Part shown: positions 1-8,766 of the stretch, one piece after another
Numbering within the stretch: the first letter of the stretch is position 1
How the letters are laid out: every line of letters starts with the position of its first letter
From: an uncultured Clostridia bacterium
Lineage (GTDB): Bacteria; Bacillota; Clostridia; UBA1381
Assembly: GCA_904395315.1 (NCBI GenBank)
Contig: CAJFNT010000090.1
Coordinates: 1-43,893, forward strand
Length of the DNA stretch: 43,893 nucleotides
Reading direction: 5' to 3'
Notes under the pieces: generated by a model
What the model was told of the DNA's origin: nothing
The model's input: only the letters and a program-made list of their open reading frames with translations
Database searches by the model: none
Program-made: the position numbers and the translations under genes

Positions 1-435
1 GCGAACAACGCATACGAACTTATCATTTTTGACCGCTGTCACCTGGAGCTCAATAAGGCCATCATCGATAAGTATACGACTGCCCACCGAAACATCATTG
101 GGCAATTCCGGATATGTTATTGAAACCATCTGATCGTCGCCTTCCACATCATTTGTGCAAAGCGTAAAAGTCTGCCCCGCTTTAAGCGTCACTTTGCCGT
201 TTTTAAATGTCTTCAGTCTTATCTCCGGTCCTTTTGTATCGAGAAGAATGGCAACAGGCAGATCCAGCTCATCACGAACCTTCTTGATCCTGTCTACCAT
301 TTCCTTTGCAGCCTCATGCGTGCCATGCGAAAAATTGATCCTTGCAACATCCATTCCGGCAAGCATAAGCTCTCTCAACATATCCTCACTGTTCGTTGCC
401 GGGCCAATCGTACATACAATTTTTGTCTTTCTCAT
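1..435 (-). CDS. pyk: Pyruvate kinase, N-terminal part (cut by window edge)
   Basis: This is the first 145 residues of pyruvate kinase, which makes pyruvate and ATP from phosphoenolpyruvate and ADP in the cytoplasm. The ORF track missed it because the frame runs off base 1. Translation from the ATG at 435 begins MRKTKIVCTIGPAT, the family's N-terminal signature, followed by MDVARINFSHG and ILLDTKGPEIR, which belong to the start of the (beta/alpha)8 barrel and the phosphate/metal site. The second half seen here is the beginning of the B (lid) domain. An AAGGAG ribosome site precedes the ATG. It lies downstream of pfkA on the same strand, the common glycolytic pairing in Firmicutes, but a hairpin and a possible promoter separate the two. 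Confidence 0.96.
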   Translation of the reverse strand, partial: MRKTKIVCTIGPATNSEDMLRELMLAGMDVARINFSHGTHEAAKEMVDRIKKVRDELDLPVAILLDTKGPEIRLKTFKNGKVTLKAGQTFTLCTNDVEGDDQMVSITYPELPNDVSVGSRILIDDGLIELQVTAVKNDKFVCVVR

Positions 436-453
436 AAACGTGCTCCTTTAAAA

Positions 454-481
454 ATTATAGCTTAATTTTTCGAAAGATCAA
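454..481 (-). promoter_or_regulatory. Possible sigma-A promoter of pyk
   Basis: On the minus strand TTGATC and TATAAT are separated by 16 bp. The -10 lies so close to the pyk ribosome site that the leader would be only about 10-15 nt, so this is plausible but not certain. Together with the hairpin upstream it would let pyk be transcribed apart from pfkA. Confidence 0.4.
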
Positions 482-604
482 CAATACGTTAATATCTCGA
501 AACAGCATCTTCATCTGAATGCATTATAATGATGCTACTGCTTACTTATATAACAAATAAATACAATATTATTAATGTGAATTTCTTACTTTAAACAGAC
601 AACA

Positions 605-629
605 AGGGGTATCGAAAAACAATACCCCT
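605..629 (-). terminator. Hairpin after pfkA, weak intrinsic terminator
   Basis: An 8-bp perfect stem (AGGGGTAT / ATACCCCT) with a T-rich loop lies directly after the pfkA stop on the minus strand. The tract behind it is only moderately T-rich (TTGTTGTCTGTTT), so it may be a leaky terminator or an mRNA-processing hairpin between pfkA and pyk. Confidence 0.5.
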
Positions 630-635
630 AAATAT

Positions 636-1613
636 TTATACACTGAGCTTACGAGCAAGCTGTATAAGCTCCTCCGATATTTCCTTGTGCATATCAAGAC
701 CTTCATTTATGTCTACATCTGTTATCTCGCCCTTTTGCATACAAACTATCCTGTTTGCTTTTCCCTCTAAGAGCAGCTCTACACATCTCGCACCCATTTG
801 ACTCGCAATCACTCTATCACGTACAGTCGGCGAACCGCCGCGCTGAACATGCCCAAGTATTGTAGCTCTTGACTCGATACCTGTTTTTGCCTCGATCTCT
901 TTTGCCATATCAATAACACCGCCTATGCCCTCGGCAACCACAATTATCGCATGCTTCTTGCCGCGCGTCTTTGCCTCAAGTATAGGTCTTAAAACATCCT
1001 CATCGAAGTCATATTTCTTTTCCGGTATCAATATCACTTCCGCCCCGCACGCAATACCTGCTTCAAGGGCTATATATCCTGCTGCGCGTCCCATAACTTC
1101 GATCACAGAGCAACGTTCATGGCTTGATGCAGTATCTCTTATCTTGTCCACCGCGTCTTTTACCGTGTTGAGACAAGTATCATAGCCTACTGTATATTCA
1201 GAACAATTTATATCGTTATCTATAGTACCCGGCATTGCAACAGTTGGCAAACCGGCATTCGAAAGATCTCTCGCACCTCTGAATGAACCGTCACCGCCTA
1301 TAACAACAAGTCCGTCAAGCCCGAATACCCTTGCTATCTGACATGCGCGCGCTACGCCTGCCTTTTCTTTAAACTCAAGACATCTGGCTGTCATAAGACA
1401 CGTTCCGCCTCTTTGAAGAGTTTCGGAAACTGACCTTGCATTCATTTCCTCCATTTCTCCATTTATAAGTCCATTATATCCTCTTTTTACTCCCATAACC
1501 TTAAGGCCATGATATGCTCCGGTTCTGACCACAGCTCTTATAGCGGCATTCATTCCGGGCGCATCGCCTCCGCTTGTGAGCACACCAATAGTTCTGATGC
1601 TTCTGTTTTCCAT
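636..1613 (-). CDS. pfkA: ATP-dependent 6-phosphofructokinase
   Basis: This cytoplasmic enzyme phosphorylates fructose 6-phosphate to fructose 1,6-bisphosphate, the committed step of glycolysis. At 325 residues it matches the usual bacterial PfkA length of about 320. Visible motifs are the N-terminal GVLTSGGDAPGMNAAIR nucleotide loop, GGDGSFRGA, the catalytic PGTIDNDI segment with its aspartates, and EVMGRAAGYIA. Position 104 of the nucleotide site is glycine (GGDGS), as in ATP- rather than PPi-dependent enzymes. The ATG has an AGGAGG site 8 bases upstream. It sits 96 nt after a small DUF2007-like gene and before pyk, so it may be read both from the mtrB promoter and from its own weak promoter. 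Confidence 0.97.
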   Translation of the reverse strand: MENRSIRTIGVLTSGGDAPGMNAAIRAVVRTGAYHGLKVMGVKRGYNGLINGEMEEMNARSVSETLQRGGTCLMTARCLEFKEKAGVARACQIARVFGLDGLVVIGGDGSFRGARDLSNAGLPTVAMPGTIDNDINCSEYTVGYDTCLNTVKDAVDKIRDTASSHERCSVIEVMGRAAGYIALEAGIACGAEVILIPEKKYDFDEDVLRPILEAKTRGKKHAIIVVAEGIGGVIDMAKEIEAKTGIESRATILGHVQRGGSPTVRDRVIASQMGARCVELLLEGKANRIVCMQKGEITDVDINEGLDMHKEISEELIQLARKLSV

Positions 1614-1662
1614 TGTAGAGCCTCCTACTTTATGTTATTTGCCGCGTCAACGCCGCAGCATA

Positions 1663-1691
1663 ATTTTATCATTATAAAAATCGCTGAACAA
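1663..1691 (-). promoter_or_regulatory. Possible promoter of pfkA
   Basis: On the minus strand TTGTTC and TAAAAT are separated by 17 bp, placing the start about 45 nt before the pfkA ATG. The hexamers are only fair matches to the sigma-A consensus. Confidence 0.35.
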
Positions 1692-1710
1692 TATGATCAG
1701 ACTGCTATTC

Positions 1711-1914
1711 CTAACTTTCGGACAGCTCAGTATCGAATATTACATCCTGTGCTTCGTCAAGTTCCGTTTGCGGTACAAGTATCTCATATGCAGAGCACCC
1801 GCCGACTTCATCCACAGCAGATCGCATCATTGTCATAATATCACATTTATTCAAAGCAGATAAAAGCTTATTTATCTTTTCCTTGTCCCGCGATATATAC
1901 ACAACCATCCACAT
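1711..1914 (-). CDS. Small DUF2007-like protein, putative signal-transducing family
   Basis: This 67-residue acidic protein has no signal peptide or membrane segment. Its shape is an N-terminal beta strand (VVYISRD), a helix (KINKLLSALNKCDI), and a C-terminal YEILVPQTELDEAQDVI segment. The last part resembles the end of DUF2007 proteins, where a strand and a 'VP...L..A..I' helix close a ferredoxin-like fold. No function is known for that family beyond the loose label of signal transducer. The start has a GAGG site that overlaps the end of mtrB, 11 nt upstream, so the two are almost certainly translated from one mRNA. The DUF2007 assignment is by pattern only. Confidence 0.7.
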   Translation of the reverse strand: MWMVVYISRDKEKINKLLSALNKCDIMTMMRSAVDEVGGCSAYEILVPQTELDEAQDVIFDTELSES

Positions 1915-1925
1915 ATAACAACCTC

Positions 1926-2147
1926 TTATTCGGAAAGCACTTTCCCATGCTTTGTGTAGATCTCCGCTTTGCCGGAAATTTTCATTGCTGATGTTATTTC
2001 CGTGAACTGCGCCATATATACCTGTCCCTTCTCCAGATGCTCTGTATGATGGAATCTGGTATCGCGCCCTCTTGTAAGACCTATTATATCCACTCCGTTT
2101 TCCAAAGCTTTTATCACAATATAATCCCCGGATGAATATTCTTCCAT
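1926..2147 (-). CDS. mtrB: Trp RNA-binding attenuation protein (TRAP)
   Basis: This 73-residue protein is TRAP, which in Bacillus forms an 11-subunit ring, binds tryptophan between subunits and then binds (G/U)AG repeats in trp leader RNA. The match to B. subtilis MtrB is nearly continuous: [29 protein letters not shown] and [11 protein letters not shown]. Residues of the tryptophan pocket in the Bacillus protein (T25, T30, Q47, T49, T52, S53) are all present at the same positions. Of the RNA-contacting KKR set (K37, K56, R58), only K56 is kept; the others are H37 and S58. There is a strong ribosome site (GGAGG) and a separate promoter after dnaE. No trp gene and no obvious GAG/TAG repeat target lies in this window, so its target must be elsewhere. 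Confidence 0.92.
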   Translation of the reverse strand: MEEYSSGDYIVIKALENGVDIIGLTRGRDTRFHHTEHLEKGQVYMAQFTEITSAMKISGKAEIYTKHGKVLSE

Positions 2148-2411
2148 TTTTAGATTACCTCCGTTTCAACACGTTGCTATCCGCGCTAAGCTGTTTCGGG
2201 TACGATATAAGCTATACATTTACCCACTATTTATATAATATACTATTTCTTCAAAAATTTCAAGCGTTATTTGATATGATAATACTACATTTAATCATAT
2301 CATATTTTGTGTATTTTCACAATTTTTTCGAAAAAGCACCGAAATTTTCATCAATTATTTGAACATTTTATACTAAACAGGGGCATTTATATACAAAAAA
2401 TGTATTTTCGG
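2148..2411. other. AT-rich spacer between dnaE and mtrB
   Basis: These 264 bases hold the mtrB promoter and its leader of roughly 80 nt. The rest is AT-rich with no ORF I believe. No clear terminator for dnaE is visible, so read-through into mtrB remains possible. Confidence 0.6.
2235..2263 (-). promoter_or_regulatory. Sigma-A promoter of mtrB operon
   Basis: On the minus strand TTGAAA and TATTAT are separated by exactly 17 bp. The predicted start is about 80 nt before the mtrB ATG, giving TRAP and the downstream small gene a supply independent of dnaE. Confidence 0.7.
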
Positions 2412-5400
2412 TTAGTTCTTGAATACGACATTCTCCTCGCCAAATTCATATTTCAGCTCTCTCACAGCCGATGCGGATCCGTTAAAATAAAGATCTCTCG
2501 GCACCCTTGATTGTTTTTTTGTATCGGTAAAATACAACCTTACTTCTATATCGCCTCTGAACGGCGCAAGTGCCTCACGCACATCTTCAAGTGATTTCGC
2601 ATCCTTTGTCTCGAGCCTTATATATAAACGTCTGTTCCCTGTATCAGCATCACTGCTATTTCCATTAAATTTCTGCTTTGCAGCGTTTCTTTTTTGAGTG
2701 TTGATAGATTCTCTTTCTATTGCATCCTCAAGCGGTTCCGCCTCATTTAACAGCAATTTCGGAGTTTCATCTTCCCGTATACTTAGCGTTCCCGCAGCAA
2801 GAACAGTTCTTCCTTCCTGCAGCATGCTCGAAAATCTTGCAAGCACTTTCGGAAACACAAGGCATTCCACATAACCGAAAGCATCTTCCAAAGTTACAAA
2901 CGCCATCTGAGATTTCGCCCTTGTGATCTTATTCTTCCTCGCCTCTATAATGCCTCCGATCATCACTCTGTCACCGTCATTTAATCCATTCCCAGAATGC
3001 ACGAATTCACCGTCTTCATTTTTTACTACGCTTTCATTTATATCGGCCGTAGTATTTGCGCCTATCTGCTTAAGTTTGACCGTATATTCATCCATTGGAT
3101 GACCCGAAAAATACATGCCTATAGACTGTTTCTCCATCCTGAGCAGCTCTCTTTGGGGGAATTCATCTATATCAGGCAATGCGATCTCGGGTTTTTCATC
3201 TATTTCATCAAATAGCGACATCTGTCCCGATATATTCTCACGAGCCGCTGCGGCAGAATCACTTATAGCATCCTCATAAACACGCATGAGCTGAGAACGC
3301 TTTATTCCCATAGAATCGAATGCGCCGCACATTATAAGCCCCTCTACCGCGCGTTTATTCATATCGGCACCGCTCATTCTGTCTATAAAATCAGAAAAGG
3401 TTTTAAAACTCCCATTTCTGTCACGCTCCAGCAACATATGATCTATAAACGCTTTTCCGACATTTTTGACAGCGGCAAGACCAAACCTGATCGCATTGTT
3501 TTCCACTGTAAATCCGAGACGGCTTTTATTCACATCTGGCGGCAGACGGTCAATGCCCATCTCCTTACAGTTTATGATATAATGATTGATTTTATCCGTC
3601 TCTTCTATTGTAGAGATCAAAGCAGCCATATATTCTACCGGATAAAAAGTTTTCAGGTATGCCGTTTGATAAGCGACGAAAGCATAGGCAGCAGCATGCG
3701 ACTTATTGAAAGCATAATTTGCAAAATCGTTGATCTCATTAAATATAGATATTGCCGTCTCCTCATCTATGCCGTTTTTAATACATCCCGGAATGGATCC
3801 ATCCTCACTGCCGTAAATAAAATTACGGCGCTCGATCTTCATCTGATCTGCCTTCTTTTTTGAAATCACGCGTCTCAGCTGATCGGCTTTACCGAGTGAA
3901 TACCCCGCAAGTACACGGACTATCTCAAGCACCTGTTCCTGATAAACCATACATCCGTATGTTACATCCAGGATAGGTTCAAGCAGCGGATGCTTATATG
4001 TTACATCCTGAGGATTTCGCTTATTGTGAATATATCTCGGTATCTGCTCCATCGGTCCTGGTCTGTACAGGGATACTCCGGCTATTATATCTTCAAGACT
4101 ATCCGGCTTAAGTTCTGTCATAAATGACTGCATACCGGCGCTTTCAAGCTGGAACACACCATCCGTGTTTCCAGAAGATATAAGTTCAAACACCTCAGGT
4201 CTGTCATAGTCTATTTTCTCTATATCTATGTCAATGCCCCTTGTACTCTTTATTATATCCAAAGCGCTTGAGATCACTGTCAAGTTCCTGAGTCCAAGAA
4301 AATCCATCTTTAAAAGTCCAAGACTTTCCACGGTATCTTTGGGGAACTGAGTAGTTATGAAATTATCCTTGTTTAAAGTAAGCGGTACATAATTTACTAT
4401 TGGCTCACCTGTTATAACCACTCCGGCCGCATGCGTTGACGCATGCCTCGGAAGTCCTTCAAGAACTCTTGAAGTATCTATAAGACGCTTTACCTGCTGA
4501 TCCGAATCATACAGAGCCTTCAGCTCTGGTGATGTTTCCAGAGCCTCATCCAAAGTTATTTTCAGAGTTGTAGGCACAAGTTTTGCCACTCTGTCCACAT
4601 CCGCATATGGCATATTAAGAGCTCTTCCCACATCTCTTATCGCCAATTTTGCCTTCATTGTTCCAAATGTAACGATCTGCGCCACATTGTCCGCTCCGTA
4701 TTTTTCAACAACATACTCTATGACTTTCTGCCGTCCCTCCGGCTCAAAGTCAATATCTATATCAGGCATACTTACTCGTTCAGGGTTCAAAAAACGCTCA
4801 AAAATAAGAGAATATCTTATCGGATCTATACTTGTTATCCCTAATGTATATGAAACAAGACTTCCCGCCGCGCTTCCTCTTCCGGGGCCAACGCTAACAC
4901 CGTGCGTCTTTGCAAAATGTATAAAATCACGAACTATAAGGAAATAATCAATAAATCCCATACGCTTTATAACGCCCAGCTCATACTCGAGCCTGTCCCT
5001 AAGCTCATCTGTTATATTCTCATAATGCTCTTCCAGCCCTTCAAAGCAAAGAGATGAAAGATACTCAAACGCATCTCTTCCATCCGGCACATCGAACTTC
5101 GGCAGATGCCGAGTCTCAAAATCAAAGTCTACATTACATCTTTTCGCGATCTTCGCCGTGTTATCTATAGCTTCTGGTATATTTGAAAACAGTTCACGCA
5201 TTTGTTCTTCAGACTTCAGATAGAATTCTCTCGTCTCAAATCTCATCCTATCCTCATCATCCACTGTTTTTTCCATCTGAATACACATCAATACATCTTG
5301 ATAGAACGCGTCGTTCTCCGTAAGATAATGTATATCGTTCGTTGCAACAAGTCCGAGATCCAATTCTCTTGCCAGATCAATAAGTTCAGGCAATATTCTT

Positions 5401-5948
5401 TTTTGATCTGCCAAACCATGATCCTGCAATTCTATAAAAAAGTTATCTCTTCCGAAAATATCTAAATATTCTTCCGCTGCCTTTTTTGCGCCGACATGGT
5501 CGCCATTAACAAGAGCCTTAGGTATCTCTCCGGCCAAACATGCCGAAAGAGCTATTATTCCCTCCGAGTGAGAACGCAAAAGTTCCTTGTCCACTCTCGG
5601 CTTATAATAATAGCCCTCTATACATCCCATGCTTACAAGATATATCAGATTTTTATATCCCGTTTGATTTTCCGCAAGCAAAATAAGATGTGAATATTTA
5701 TTATCCACGCCATACACTTTATCAAACCTTGATCCGGGCGCAACATATACTTCACAGCCTATTATCGGTTTGATACCATTATCTCTGCACTCACGATAAA
5801 AATCCACCACACCGTACATTGTTCCATGGTCGGTTATGGCACAGCTCTCCATTCCAAGCTCCTTTACTCTGGCTACGAGCTTCTTTATGCTTGCCTCACC
5901 GTCCAGCAAACTATATTCGGTATGAGTATGAAGATGGCAAAATGCCAT
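2412..5948 (-). CDS. dnaE: DNA polymerase III alpha subunit, DnaE type
   Basis: This 1178-residue replicative polymerase subunit has the standard DnaE layout. The N-terminal PHP domain starts with HLHTHTEYSLLDG (residues 5-17). The palm carries the GPGRGSAAGSLV motif (354-365) and the catalytic aspartates in PDIDIDFE (395-402). A helix-hairpin-helix region follows. A clamp-binding-like QMSLF motif sits near residue 910, and a C-terminal OB-fold (VMIGGIIEARKNKI) closes the protein. It lacks the 3'-5' exonuclease of PolC. In low-GC Gram-positives DnaE extends primers and hands over to PolC; PolC is not in this window. The ATG has a GAGGAGG site. It is 102 nt behind whiA and may have its own weak promoter. 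Confidence 0.97.
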   Translation of the reverse strand: MAFCHLHTHTEYSLLDGEASIKKLVARVKELGMESCAITDHGTMYGVVDFYRECRDNGIKPIIGCEVYVAPGSRFDKVYGVDNKYSHLILLAENQTGYKNLIYLVSMGCIEGYYYKPRVDKELLRSHSEGIIALSACLAGEIPKALVNGDHVGAKKAAEEYLDIFGRDNFFIELQDHGLADQKRILPELIDLARELDLGLVATNDIHYLTENDAFYQDVLMCIQMEKTVDDEDRMRFETREFYLKSEEQMRELFSNIPEAIDNTAKIAKRCNVDFDFETRHLPKFDVPDGRDAFEYLSSLCFEGLEEHYENITDELRDRLEYELGVIKRMGFIDYFLIVRDFIHFAKTHGVSVGPGRGSAAGSLVSYTLGITSIDPIRYSLIFERFLNPERVSMPDIDIDFEPEGRQKVIEYVVEKYGADNVAQIVTFGTMKAKLAIRDVGRALNMPYADVDRVAKLVPTTLKITLDEALETSPELKALYDSDQQVKRLIDTSRVLEGLPRHASTHAAGVVITGEPIVNYVPLTLNKDNFITTQFPKDTVESLGLLKMDFLGLRNLTVISSALDIIKSTRGIDIDIEKIDYDRPEVFELISSGNTDGVFQLESAGMQSFMTELKPDSLEDIIAGVSLYRPGPMEQIPRYIHNKRNPQDVTYKHPLLEPILDVTYGCMVYQEQVLEIVRVLAGYSLGKADQLRRVISKKKADQMKIERRNFIYGSEDGSIPGCIKNGIDEETAISIFNEINDFANYAFNKSHAAAYAFVAYQTAYLKTFYPVEYMAALISTIEETDKINHYIINCKEMGIDRLPPDVNKSRLGFTVENNAIRFGLAAVKNVGKAFIDHMLLERDRNGSFKTFSDFIDRMSGADMNKRAVEGLIMCGAFDSMGIKRSQLMRVYEDAISDSAAAARENISGQMSLFDEIDEKPEIALPDIDEFPQRELLRMEKQSIGMYFSGHPMDEYTVKLKQIGANTTADINESVVKNEDGEFVHSGNGLNDGDRVMIGGIIEARKNKITRAKSQMAFVTLEDAFGYVECLVFPKVLARFSSMLQEGRTVLAAGTLSIREDETPKLLLNEAEPLEDAIERESINTQKRNAAKQKFNGNSSDADTGNRRLYIRLETKDAKSLEDVREALAPFRGDIEVRLYFTDTKKQSRVPRDLYFNGSASAVRELKYEFGEENVVFKN

Positions 5949-5980
5949 GATATACCCTCCTCTATATATTTACACAAAAG

Positions 5981-6009
5981 TATATACGCCATAAAAACAA
6001 ACTTGTCAC
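5981..6009 (-). promoter_or_regulatory. Possible weak promoter of dnaE
   Basis: On the minus strand GTGACA and TATATA are separated by 17 bp in the 102-nt gap between whiA and dnaE. The match is partial, so dnaE may equally depend on read-through. Confidence 0.35.
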
Positions 6010-6050
6010 AGCGTATATTCTCTGATCATCTTCTGAATTGCTAAATATCC

Positions 6051-6914
6051 TCAATTTTCAGCTTCTGTCCGCGTATCTATACTTTCCGCGTATCTGATTA
6101 TGCGGCTCAGTCTATGATTTACACCTGATTTCCCTATCCCCTGACTCGTCATTTTGCCAAGCTCCTCCATGCTGACATCCGGATATTTTAATCTAAGCTC
6201 GCCTATCTCTCTAAGGACATCAGGCAATGTCTGCCATTTACGTGCTGATTTAATTTTCTTTATCGCTGCGATCTGTTTCGAGCTTGCCTTAGCCTGCTTA
6301 TTCAGATTTGCACTGTCACAATTGACCTGACGTATGATCGAGTTCTTCATCTCTTTTTCAACCTGTGCTGATATTATCTCAAGTCCGGCTCTTCCGCCGC
6401 TCATATATCCTAAAATATCGGCTATATTGCCGCTTTCTTTTATATATACTATCTCCCTGCCTTTTCTGACAGTTCTTTTAGCTTTCACTTCTAACTTCTG
6501 CAAACAATCTATGAGTATAAATGCCCCGCGTTCGGATTTTGTGTCGAATTCCATATGATATTCCTTTTTGGGGTCACTTACAGAACCTCCGCCAAGAAAC
6601 GCACCGCGAATATATGCTCTCACGCAACATAAATTTTTCGGAATATATCCTATCAGTTCATCCCTCATTTTTGTCAACAGATACTCATTATCTATAACGA
6701 TTTTTCCGTCATAACTGATATCCGTTCCGAATTCTTCAAAAATAGATTTACATACACGTTTTAACACAAAATCGGATGATGAGTTAAATCTTGGAGTGTC
6801 ATCCTCGATACGTCCGGTAAAGTCAAACACTCCCGCCAATTCAGCCTTGCGGCATTCTTCACATTCATACGCTGTTTCACACAAACACTGTTTAATTTCC
6901 GATGAAAAAGACAT
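6051..6914 (-). CDS. whiA: DNA-binding protein WhiA
   Basis: WhiA combines a degenerate LAGLIDADG-homing-endonuclease fold with a C-terminal helix-turn-helix and is found across Gram-positives, where it influences cell division and envelope processes. The N-terminus SFSSEIKQCLCE is the family hallmark. YIRGAFLGGGSVSDP (about 102-116) is the LAGLIDADG-type motif, and LRLKYPDVSMEELG near the C-terminus is the HTH. I moved the start from the GTG at 6920 to the ATG at 6914 because AAGGA stands 9 nt before the ATG but only 3 nt before the GTG, and family members begin MSFSS. The protein is then 287 residues, a little shorter than most. It follows yvcK by 25 nt in the usual rapZ-yvcK-whiA order. 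Confidence 0.95.
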   Translation of the reverse strand: MSFSSEIKQCLCETAYECEECRKAELAGVFDFTGRIEDDTPRFNSSSDFVLKRVCKSIFEEFGTDISYDGKIVIDNEYLLTKMRDELIGYIPKNLCCVRAYIRGAFLGGGSVSDPKKEYHMEFDTKSERGAFILIDCLQKLEVKAKRTVRKGREIVYIKESGNIADILGYMSGGRAGLEIISAQVEKEMKNSIIRQVNCDSANLNKQAKASSKQIAAIKKIKSARKWQTLPDVLREIGELRLKYPDVSMEELGKMTSQGIGKSGVNHRLSRIIRYAESIDTRTEAEN

Positions 6915-6939
6915 TTTCACCTATCCTTCCATAAAAGAA

Positions 6940-7890
6940 CTATTCTCCGAGTCTTGCGATACCTCTCGCAAGTCTTATAAAATTATGGCGTATCTGTCCG
7001 TTTTTCACCAAAAACATATTGCCATGCAGAACATTCACTCGCTTTGCAAGCTCATCTATACCGGCCTCTACAGGGACAGAGCCTTCCGCCGCGTATGTCT
7101 CTTTAACGCTGTCAGGTATCGGCGCATCATTCACAACTATGTAATCTGCAATACCCTTATACGAATGCTTTTCAACAGCATCAAGATGATCCGCGGCAGA
7201 CATTCCGTCTGTCTCACCCGGCTCAGTCATTATATTACAAACATATACCTTCTTTGCGCTGCTGTCCGAAATAGCCTGTATTATACCGTCAACAAGAAGA
7301 TTAGGTATCACACTCGTATAAAGACTTCCCGGACCAAGCACAACTATATCAGCCTCTTTGATCGCGTTTACCGCGCTCTCAACAGGTCTCGCCCAGGCCG
7401 GATTTATAAATACGCGCTCTATAGGCGCAGCTCCCGCCGGTCTTTCTCCTATATTTGATTCGCCATATATAATATTTCCGTCTGTCAGTTCGGCCCCGAG
7501 AGTTATCGAATCATTCGATACGGGAATAACCTTTCCCGATATCCCTACCAATCGACTAAGCTTAGATACCGCCTCGTCAAAATTCTCAGAATTCTCATTG
7601 ATAGCCGCAAGCAGCATATTACCTACTGTATGCCCTTCGAACACACCCTCGCGAAATCTGTAATTCAACAGATCGGCATATTGTTCATCCATGTCGATAA
7701 GCGCCGCGATACAATTTCTCACATCTCCCGGAGGGAGCATCCCCATATCGCTGCGCAGAACACCGGACGAGCCTCCGTCATCGGCCACGGAAACTATGGC
7801 AGTTATCTGCCTTGTATGAAGCTTTAAACCTTTAAGCATAGTCGAAAGACCTGTGCCTCCGCCTATAGCTGCAATTTTCAATTCACTCAT
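6940..7890 (-). CDS. yvcK: Gluconeogenesis factor YvcK (CofD-like)
   Basis: YvcK belongs to the CofD-like Rossmann family. In Bacillus it binds UDP-sugars, is needed for growth on gluconeogenic carbon sources, and affects peptidoglycan synthesis. The 316-residue protein shows the N-terminal IAAIGGGTGLSTMLKGLK nucleotide loop, VSVADDGGSSGVLR, GMLPPGDVRNCIAAL and a central DIVVLGPGSLYTSVIPNLLV, all hallmarks of the family. Its start overlaps the rapZ stop as ATGA (7887-7890), with no strong ribosome site of its own, so it is probably translationally coupled to rapZ. The rapZ-yvcK-whiA trio is conserved throughout Firmicutes. Confidence 0.95.
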   Translation of the reverse strand: MSELKIAAIGGGTGLSTMLKGLKLHTRQITAIVSVADDGGSSGVLRSDMGMLPPGDVRNCIAALIDMDEQYADLLNYRFREGVFEGHTVGNMLLAAINENSENFDEAVSKLSRLVGISGKVIPVSNDSITLGAELTDGNIIYGESNIGERPAGAAPIERVFINPAWARPVESAVNAIKEADIVVLGPGSLYTSVIPNLLVDGIIQAISDSSAKKVYVCNIMTEPGETDGMSAADHLDAVEKHSYKGIADYIVVNDAPIPDSVKETYAAEGSVPVEAGIDELAKRVNVLHGNMFLVKNGQIRHNFIRLARGIARLGE

Positions 7891-8738
7891 ATTTTTATAT
7901 CTCTGTGAACGGTATCCACCGTATACCCCAACCCTTTGAGAAACTCCGCCAACTTGTTTGCCATTGTAACACTTCTATGATGTCCGCCGGTACATCCTAT
8001 AGCTATCATAAGAGAACGTCTTCCTTCCTCAACGTACAGCGGCACAAGGAACTCCATCATATCAGTGAGTTTATCAAAAAATTTCTGTGACGACGGAAAC
8101 TTCATAACATAATCCTGTACTTCCTTATCATTTCCGGTCTTATGCTTGAGATCCGGCTCATAAAAAGGATTTGGGAAACACCGCACATCAAAGACCAGAT
8201 CCGCATCCGTCGGTATCCCATGCTTGAATCCGAATGATACGACCTTTATCTCAAACATGGAATTCACAGCAGTCAGATTGTAAATATCCATAAATCGATC
8301 ACGCAGCTGACTGCTTGTCATATACGATGTATCTATTACATAATCTGAACATTCCCTAAGTTTGTACAGCATCTTCCTCTCCTCTTGGATCGACGCAAGC
8401 AATCCATCAGGATTATTGAGAGGATGATTTCGACGTGTCTCCTTATATCTGCTCACAAGTGTATTGTCATTTGTATCAAGAAAAATAAGCCTTACATTAT
8501 ACTTCTCCCTGAGCTGCTCTACCTGTCCGAGCAGCTCATTTATCATATCTCCGACCCTTATATCTATAACAAGAGCTACGTTCCTGAACTTATCCTTCAC
8601 TGATGTAAGCATATTTGCAAGCATCGGGATAAGCGCAGGCGGCATATTATCTATGCAAAAATATCCGAGATCTTCAAAAAAATGTATAGCCTGCGTCTTT
8701 CCTGAGCCCGACATTCCGGTTAAAATAGTAAAATCCAT
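7887..8738 (-). CDS. rapZ: RNase adapter / nucleotide-binding protein RapZ (YvcJ)
   Basis: This P-loop protein is known as RapZ in Proteobacteria, where it guides RNase E to the small RNA GlmZ and so controls amino-sugar synthesis. In Bacillus the homologue YvcJ has ATPase/GTPase activity and an unclear role. The Walker A motif GMSGSGKT is at residues 8-15, followed by FFEDLGYFCIDNMP. The middle has RLIFLDTNDNTLVSRYKETRRNHPL. The C-terminal half carries SFGFKHGIPTDADLVFDVRCFPNPFYEP and IGCTGGHHRSV. At 283 residues the length is typical. A GGAGG ribosome site precedes the ATG. It is 28 nt after murB, which ties amino-sugar and wall precursor functions together in the operon. Confidence 0.95.
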   Translation of the reverse strand: MDFTILTGMSGSGKTQAIHFFEDLGYFCIDNMPPALIPMLANMLTSVKDKFRNVALVIDIRVGDMINELLGQVEQLREKYNVRLIFLDTNDNTLVSRYKETRRNHPLNNPDGLLASIQEERKMLYKLRECSDYVIDTSYMTSSQLRDRFMDIYNLTAVNSMFEIKVVSFGFKHGIPTDADLVFDVRCFPNPFYEPDLKHKTGNDKEVQDYVMKFPSSQKFFDKLTDMMEFLVPLYVEEGRRSLMIAIGCTGGHHRSVTMANKLAEFLKGLGYTVDTVHRDIKI

Positions 8739-8766
8739 AAACGCACCTCCTTTATCGGCAGAAATG

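Noticed and set aside
155-451. 98-aa plus-strand ORF
   Set aside because: It is the antisense shadow of the pyruvate kinase N-terminus, which has a strong family match on the minus strand.
6796-7458. 220-aa plus-strand ORF
   Set aside because: It lies antisense to whiA and yvcK, has no ribosome site, and shows the unusual composition of a shadow frame.
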